This document shows, piece after piece, positions 7,452-10,190 of a DNA stretch of 10,190 nucleotides (the stretch's first letter is position 1; every line of letters begins with the position of its first letter). The notes below the pieces were generated by a model. The model saw nothing but the letters and a program-made list of their open reading frames with translations, searched no databases and had not been told where the DNA came from. The stretch spans positions 1-10,190 of the forward strand of contig CAMOLN010000017.1 in NCBI GenBank assembly GCA_946618745.1, read 5' to 3'. The translations under genes were made by a program, and so were the position numbers. The DNA comes from an uncultured Alphaproteobacteria bacterium (lineage in GTDB: Bacteria > Pseudomonadota > Alphaproteobacteria > RF32 > CAG-239).

Positions 7452-7909
7452 AGATTTTCTCCTATCCAACTCTTGCAAAAGCTATATAATTTTGCCATAT
7501 CGGTTACATCAAAATCCGGTAAATTATTTGGCATATAAGGGGCATTAATCAAAATATCTTTGATATTATCTTCTAAATTAATCTTGCCTTGGTTGGTCAA
7601 AAAATTTATCCATTCATCTCCGCTCAAACTCACCGCTTGAGGGTATTTATATATGCAAATCCGTCGCAAAATTTCGGATACTCTGGCTGCAGATTTTACG
7701 GAATTTTTGCCTTCCAATTTTTTTAACTGCCGTAATGCATAAAGCTTTTTTGATTTTCTTCTCAAATAACTCCACATTTTGAGCAAAATCAAAGTTGCTG
7801 AAATTGCAATTAAAATAACCCACCAACCATATCCGATCGGCCAAAAAGAAACCTCTTCCGGCAGATGAATATCACGCAACTCTGGCAGATTATCCGGCAT
7901 TGAAACCAT
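7448..7909 (-). CDS. DUF4381 domain membrane protein of the Bat locus
   Basis: The protein has 153 aa. The N-terminus carries the family signature LPELRDIHLPEEVSFWP followed by GYGWW (8-30). One transmembrane helix (about 28-47) and a basic stretch (RRKSKK, 50-55) follow, then a helical cytoplasmic part with LSGDEWINFL (95-104). DUF4381 proteins are found in VWA/MoxR-type operons just before batA, as here; their biochemical role is unknown. The ATG at 7909 has GGGAAGGAG upstream with a 10 nt spacer; the next ATG (7900) is too far from the SD. It ends in a 4 nt overlap with batA. Normally a MoxR ATPase and a DUF58 gene precede it, but here tyrS lies 56 nt upstream. Confidence 0.85.
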   Translation of the reverse strand: MVSMPDNLPELRDIHLPEEVSFWPIGYGWWVILIAISATLILLKMWSYLRRKSKKLYALRQLKKLEGKNSVKSAARVSEILRRICIYKYPQAVSLSGDEWINFLTNQGKINLEDNIKDILINAPYMPNNLPDFDVTDMAKLYSFCKSWIGENL

Positions 7910-7924
7910 GACTTTAAAACTCCT

Positions 7925-7963
7925 TCCCTACAATTATTTAGGGATGACAATGATAATAATCAA
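7925..7963 (-). promoter_or_regulatory. Possible weak promoter and small inverted repeat ahead of the DUF4381 gene
   Basis: The 56-nt gap after tyrS holds TTGATT (7963-7958), then 17 nt, then TAAATA (7940-7935) on the minus strand, a poor but correctly spaced sigma70-like pair. A 6-bp inverted repeat (TCCCTA at 7925-7930, TAGGGA at 7939-7944) with an 8-nt loop ends next to the SD of the DUF4381 gene. It is too short to be a convincing terminator. The Bat genes may be transcribed from here, by read-through from tyrS, or both. Confidence 0.25.
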
Positions 7964-7965
7964 GT

Positions 7966-9216
7966 TTATTTTAATTTAATTACCCCGAATTTTTTCTTTC
8001 CCAAGGCAATCTTTATCTGTCCGTCAGATTGATCTGATACGCTCAACCGATAGTTTTCATCAACCACCGGTTTATCATTAAGCTTCAATCCGCCTTGCTT
8101 TATCAAACGTCTGGCTTCACCTTTGGAAGCACAGAATCCTATTCCGACAAAAGCATCTAAAATTCCGCATCCATCAGCAGTCTCAAAGACCGGTAAATTT
8201 TCACCCAAGGCTCCCTGCTCAAAAGTTTTGGCCGCAGTATTTTGCGCCGCTTCAGCCTCATTTAAGCCGCGGCAAATTTTAGTTGCTTCAAAAGCTAAAA
8301 TCTTTTTAGCTTCATTAATTTCTTTATCTTGCAAAGCTTCCAAACGTTTAACTTCATCCATCGGTAAATCAGTATATATGCGCAAACATTTTCCTACCTC
8401 GGTATCACCGATATTACGAAAATATTGATAATAATCGTAAGATGACAATTTATCTTCGTTAATCCAAACAGCATTTCCTTCAGATTTACCCATTTTTTTG
8501 CCGGCAGCATCGGTAATAATCGGTGAGGTATAGCCGAACAATTCCACATCATATTTGCGACGTCCCAATTCGGTTCCCGAAGTTATGTTGCCCCATTGGT
8601 CTGATCCGGCAATCTGTGCCCGACATCCGTATTTTTGATAAAGAACGCAAAAATCATATCCTTGCAGCAACATATAATTAAATTCCAAAAAGCTCATTGG
8701 TTGCTCGCGTTCCAAACGAGTTCTGACACTATCCATTGTCAGCATACGATTAACTGAATAGCAAGTTCCGATATCGCGCAAAAAAGCTAAATAATTTATA
8801 TCCTTAAACCAATCCCAGTTATCAACCATAACGGCATCAGTTGCCCCATCACCGAAACTTAAAAACTTTCCGAAAGATTTTTGCAACCCTTTAATATTAT
8901 GGGCTAAAGTTGCTTCATCTAAAAACGGCCGTAATTTATCTTTTCCCGAAGGATCACCGATACGTGCAGTTGCCCCGCCTACCAAAGCAATCGGCTTATG
9001 TCCGCATTTTTGAAACCAACGCAACATCATCAACGGCACAATATGTCCGACATGCAGACTGTCTCCGGTTGGATCAGAACCCAAATATCCTACTGCCGGT
9101 TTACCTTCTTTTTCGCAATTATATAAATATTCATCAAATCCTTCCAAATTAGTGCATTGATTGTAAAAACCGCGTTGCAGCATTATATTCAAAAATTCTG
9201 ATTTTAACTGTGTCAT
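7966..9216 (-). CDS. tyrS: Tyrosine--tRNA ligase
   Basis: The protein has 416 aa, typical of bacterial TyrS. It charges tRNA-Tyr with tyrosine in the cytoplasm. The class I catalytic domain has YLGSDPTGDSLHVGH (44-58, the HIGH motif as HVGH), GGATARIGDPSGK (80-92), SFLEFNYMLLQGYDF (175-189, tyrosine pocket), IAGSDQWGNI (202-211) and the KMSKS loop as KMGKS (241-245). The C-terminal S4 RNA-binding domain is at about 350-410 (SKGEARRLIKQGGLKLND). All key motifs are intact. The ATG at 9216 has AAGGA (9228-9224) 7 nt upstream; an in-frame TTG directly before it (9219) is less likely. The gene diverges from anmK, a pairing known in Proteobacteria. Confidence 0.97.
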   Translation of the reverse strand: MTQLKSEFLNIMLQRGFYNQCTNLEGFDEYLYNCEKEGKPAVGYLGSDPTGDSLHVGHIVPLMMLRWFQKCGHKPIALVGGATARIGDPSGKDKLRPFLDEATLAHNIKGLQKSFGKFLSFGDGATDAVMVDNWDWFKDINYLAFLRDIGTCYSVNRMLTMDSVRTRLEREQPMSFLEFNYMLLQGYDFCVLYQKYGCRAQIAGSDQWGNITSGTELGRRKYDVELFGYTSPIITDAAGKKMGKSEGNAVWINEDKLSSYDYYQYFRNIGDTEVGKCLRIYTDLPMDEVKRLEALQDKEINEAKKILAFEATKICRGLNEAEAAQNTAAKTFEQGALGENLPVFETADGCGILDAFVGIGFCASKGEARRLIKQGGLKLNDKPVVDENYRLSVSDQSDGQIKIALGKKKFGVIKLK

Positions 9217-9263
9217 CAATTTTTCCTTCTATCAAATATCATAACTAAATATTAACGTCTGAA

Positions 9264-9272
9264 TGTTATAAT
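9264..9272 (+). promoter_or_regulatory. Extended -10 promoter candidate for anmK in the tyrS/anmK divergent region
   Basis: TGTTATAAT fits the extended -10 form TGnTATAAT exactly. It lies 64 nt before the anmK ATG, implying a leader of about 58 nt. There is no good -35 at 17 nt upstream, which extended -10 promoters can tolerate. The tyrS promoter must lie in the same 120-nt region (9217-9336) on the other strand, but I could not pick a convincing pair for it. Confidence 0.4.
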
Positions 9273-9320
9273 CACTTCCGACAGCGTAACATATTATCAT
9301 ATATTTTTGTTAATGCAAGA

Positions 9321-9326
9321 AAGGAG
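9321..9326 (+). promoter_or_regulatory. Shine-Dalgarno site of anmK
   Basis: AAGGAG lies 10 nt before the ATG at 9337 and fixes this as the start. An upstream in-frame ATG (9313) meets a TGA after five codons, so no longer form is possible from it. Confidence 0.8.
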
Positions 9327-9336
9327 TTGACTTTTT

Positions 9337-10190
9337 ATGTCATCATTGCAAACTTTTCGAGTTTTAGGTATTTCCAGTGGTTCGGCACTTGATGGAGTTG
9401 ATGCTTCGATTATTGTTACCGATGGAGTTGATGTTTTTGATATATGTAATAATTATGAGTTTCCTTTTGATGAAGAATTGCGTAGCAATTTAATAAAATT
9501 ACATAAAATTTTTCCTAATATTGATGAAAACGAAAAAAATGAGATAGAAGCAAAATATACTGATTTTTGTATTGCTGCAATAAAAGAGATATTAGAAGAT
9601 GATAATCAAATAAATTTGATTGGTTTCGGCGGACATATAATCTGCCATAAACCTCAAGAACATATTTTATGCCAAATCGGTGATAATAAAAAAATGGCAC
9701 ATCAATGCAATATTACGACTATAGGTCGGTTGCGAGATGCGGATATGTTATCCGGCGGAATGGGAGCTCCTTTAGCTGCTATTTATCATGCGGCTTTGTC
9801 TCAGAAATTACCTAAACCGTTGGTTTGGATTGATATCGGGGGTATAAGTGCTTTAACTTATATTGGTCTTAATGGTGAGTTATTGGCTTTTGATACCGGT
9901 CCCGGCAATGCATTTATTAATGGTTGGGTTGCCAAACATGCCGGAATTTATATGGATCATAATGGTAGTTTGGCCGCTGCCGGTCATATTAACAGTGATG
10001 TATTGTCTTCTTTAATGCGACATAAATTCTTAAATATTCAGCCGCCTAAAGCAGTCGATAAAAGTGTTTTTGACGATAAAAGCGAACATCTTGAAGGACT
10101 AAGCGTTGAAGACGGTGCAGCCACCGCCACGGCATTTGTTGCCGATTCCATAATCAAAGCAATTAAAGATTTCGTTCCGGAAAAACCTAA
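9337..10190 (+). CDS. anmK: Anhydro-N-acetylmuramic acid kinase, 3' end outside the window
   Basis: The first 284 codons are present; complete AnmK proteins are about 360-380 aa, so roughly a quarter is missing. AnmK cleaves and phosphorylates 1,6-anhydro-MurNAc with ATP to MurNAc-6-phosphate in the cytoplasm, in peptidoglycan recycling. Visible motifs are GISSGSALDGVDA (11-23, usual GLMSGTSLDGVDA), GFGGHIICH (96-104, usual GSHGQTIxH), RLRDADMLSGGMGAPL (131-146, usual DFRxxDxAAGGQGAPL), IDIGGISALT (165-174) and AFDTGPGNAFINGW (184-197). D136 aligns with the Asp of the GGQGAPL motif that I take to be the catalytic base. PPKAVDKSVF (236-245) replaces the usual PPKSTGRE-type motif. The family is clear, but several motif positions are non-consensus. 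The gene diverges from tyrS and joins ldcA and the Mpl-like gene as a third recycling function in the window. Confidence 0.9.
   Translation, partial: MSSLQTFRVLGISSGSALDGVDASIIVTDGVDVFDICNNYEFPFDEELRSNLIKLHKIFPNIDENEKNEIEAKYTDFCIAAIKEILEDDNQINLIGFGGHIICHKPQEHILCQIGDNKKMAHQCNITTIGRLRDADMLSGGMGAPLAAIYHAALSQKLPKPLVWIDIGGISALTYIGLNGELLAFDTGPGNAFINGWVAKHAGIYMDHNGSLAAAGHINSDVLSSLMRHKFLNIQPPKAVDKSVFDDKSEHLEGLSVEDGAATATAFVADSIIKAIKDFVPEKP

Noticed and set aside
7452..7478. Longer BatA from TTG at 7478
   Set aside because: GTG at 7451 has a well-placed AGGAG and forms the GTGA junction with the upstream gene; the TTG has neither.
7925..7944. Inverted repeat after tyrS as a rho-independent terminator
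   Set aside because: The stem is only 6 bp with an 8-nt loop, and it is followed by the SD sequence rather than a direct U run.
9313..9330. Five-codon open frame (ATG to TGA) overlapping the anmK SD, a possible leader peptide
   Set aside because: It has no SD of its own and no repeated regulatory codons; this is likely chance in an AT-rich leader.
9515..9700. Minus-strand open frame opposite anmK
   Set aside because: It is antisense to clear AnmK motifs and its translation has no recognisable features.

Overview
The window reads as one stretch of a low-GC (AT-rich by eye), Gram-negative bacterial chromosome with compact gene spacing. The evidence for Gram-negative is the proteobacterial-style Bat locus, the peptidoglycan-recycling genes (LD-carboxypeptidase, Mpl-like ligase, AnmK) and a tyrS/anmK divergent pair, an arrangement known from Proteobacteria. 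The TyrS sequence style suggests an AT-rich alphaproteobacterium, perhaps a host-associated or gut lineage. This is inference from remembered family patterns, not from a search. I see no mobile element, CRISPR array, tRNA or rRNA.

Layout. Everything from 1 to about 9216 is on the minus strand, so transcription runs right to left: tyrS (9216-7966), a DUF4381 membrane protein (7909-7448), batA (7451-6447), a batB/batC fusion (6454-4655), batD (4645-2921), a hairpin terminator or attenuator (2886-2852), a secreted serpin-like protein (2837-1548), an Mpl/MurC-type Mur ligase (1528-161) and the start of an LD-carboxypeptidase (164-1, cut by the window edge). On the plus strand, the first 284 codons of anmK (9337-10190, cut by the right edge) diverge from tyrS across a 120-base promoter region.

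The DUF4381-batA-batBC-batD block is a tightly coupled operon. The junctions are GTGA (4 nt overlap), an 8 nt overlap, and a 9 nt gap in which the SD overlaps the upstream stop. It encodes a membrane and periplasmic VWA/TPR assembly of the Bat type. The usual partners MoxR (AAA+ ATPase) and the DUF58 protein are not next to it; tyrS occupies that position. BatA has an intact MIDAS site, while the VWA domain of the BatB part looks degenerate.

Three genes belong to cell-wall recycling: LdcA trims the tetrapeptide, Mpl re-attaches the tripeptide to UDP-MurNAc, and AnmK phosphorylates anhydro-MurNAc. They flank the Bat block on both sides. The least ordinary gene is the secreted protein at 1548-2837, whose C-terminal half follows the strand order and motifs of a serpin but with a non-canonical hinge. 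It sits directly behind a strong hairpin.

Several start codons were chosen over longer in-frame TTG/GTG options on the basis of Shine-Dalgarno sequences; each is explained in its entry.
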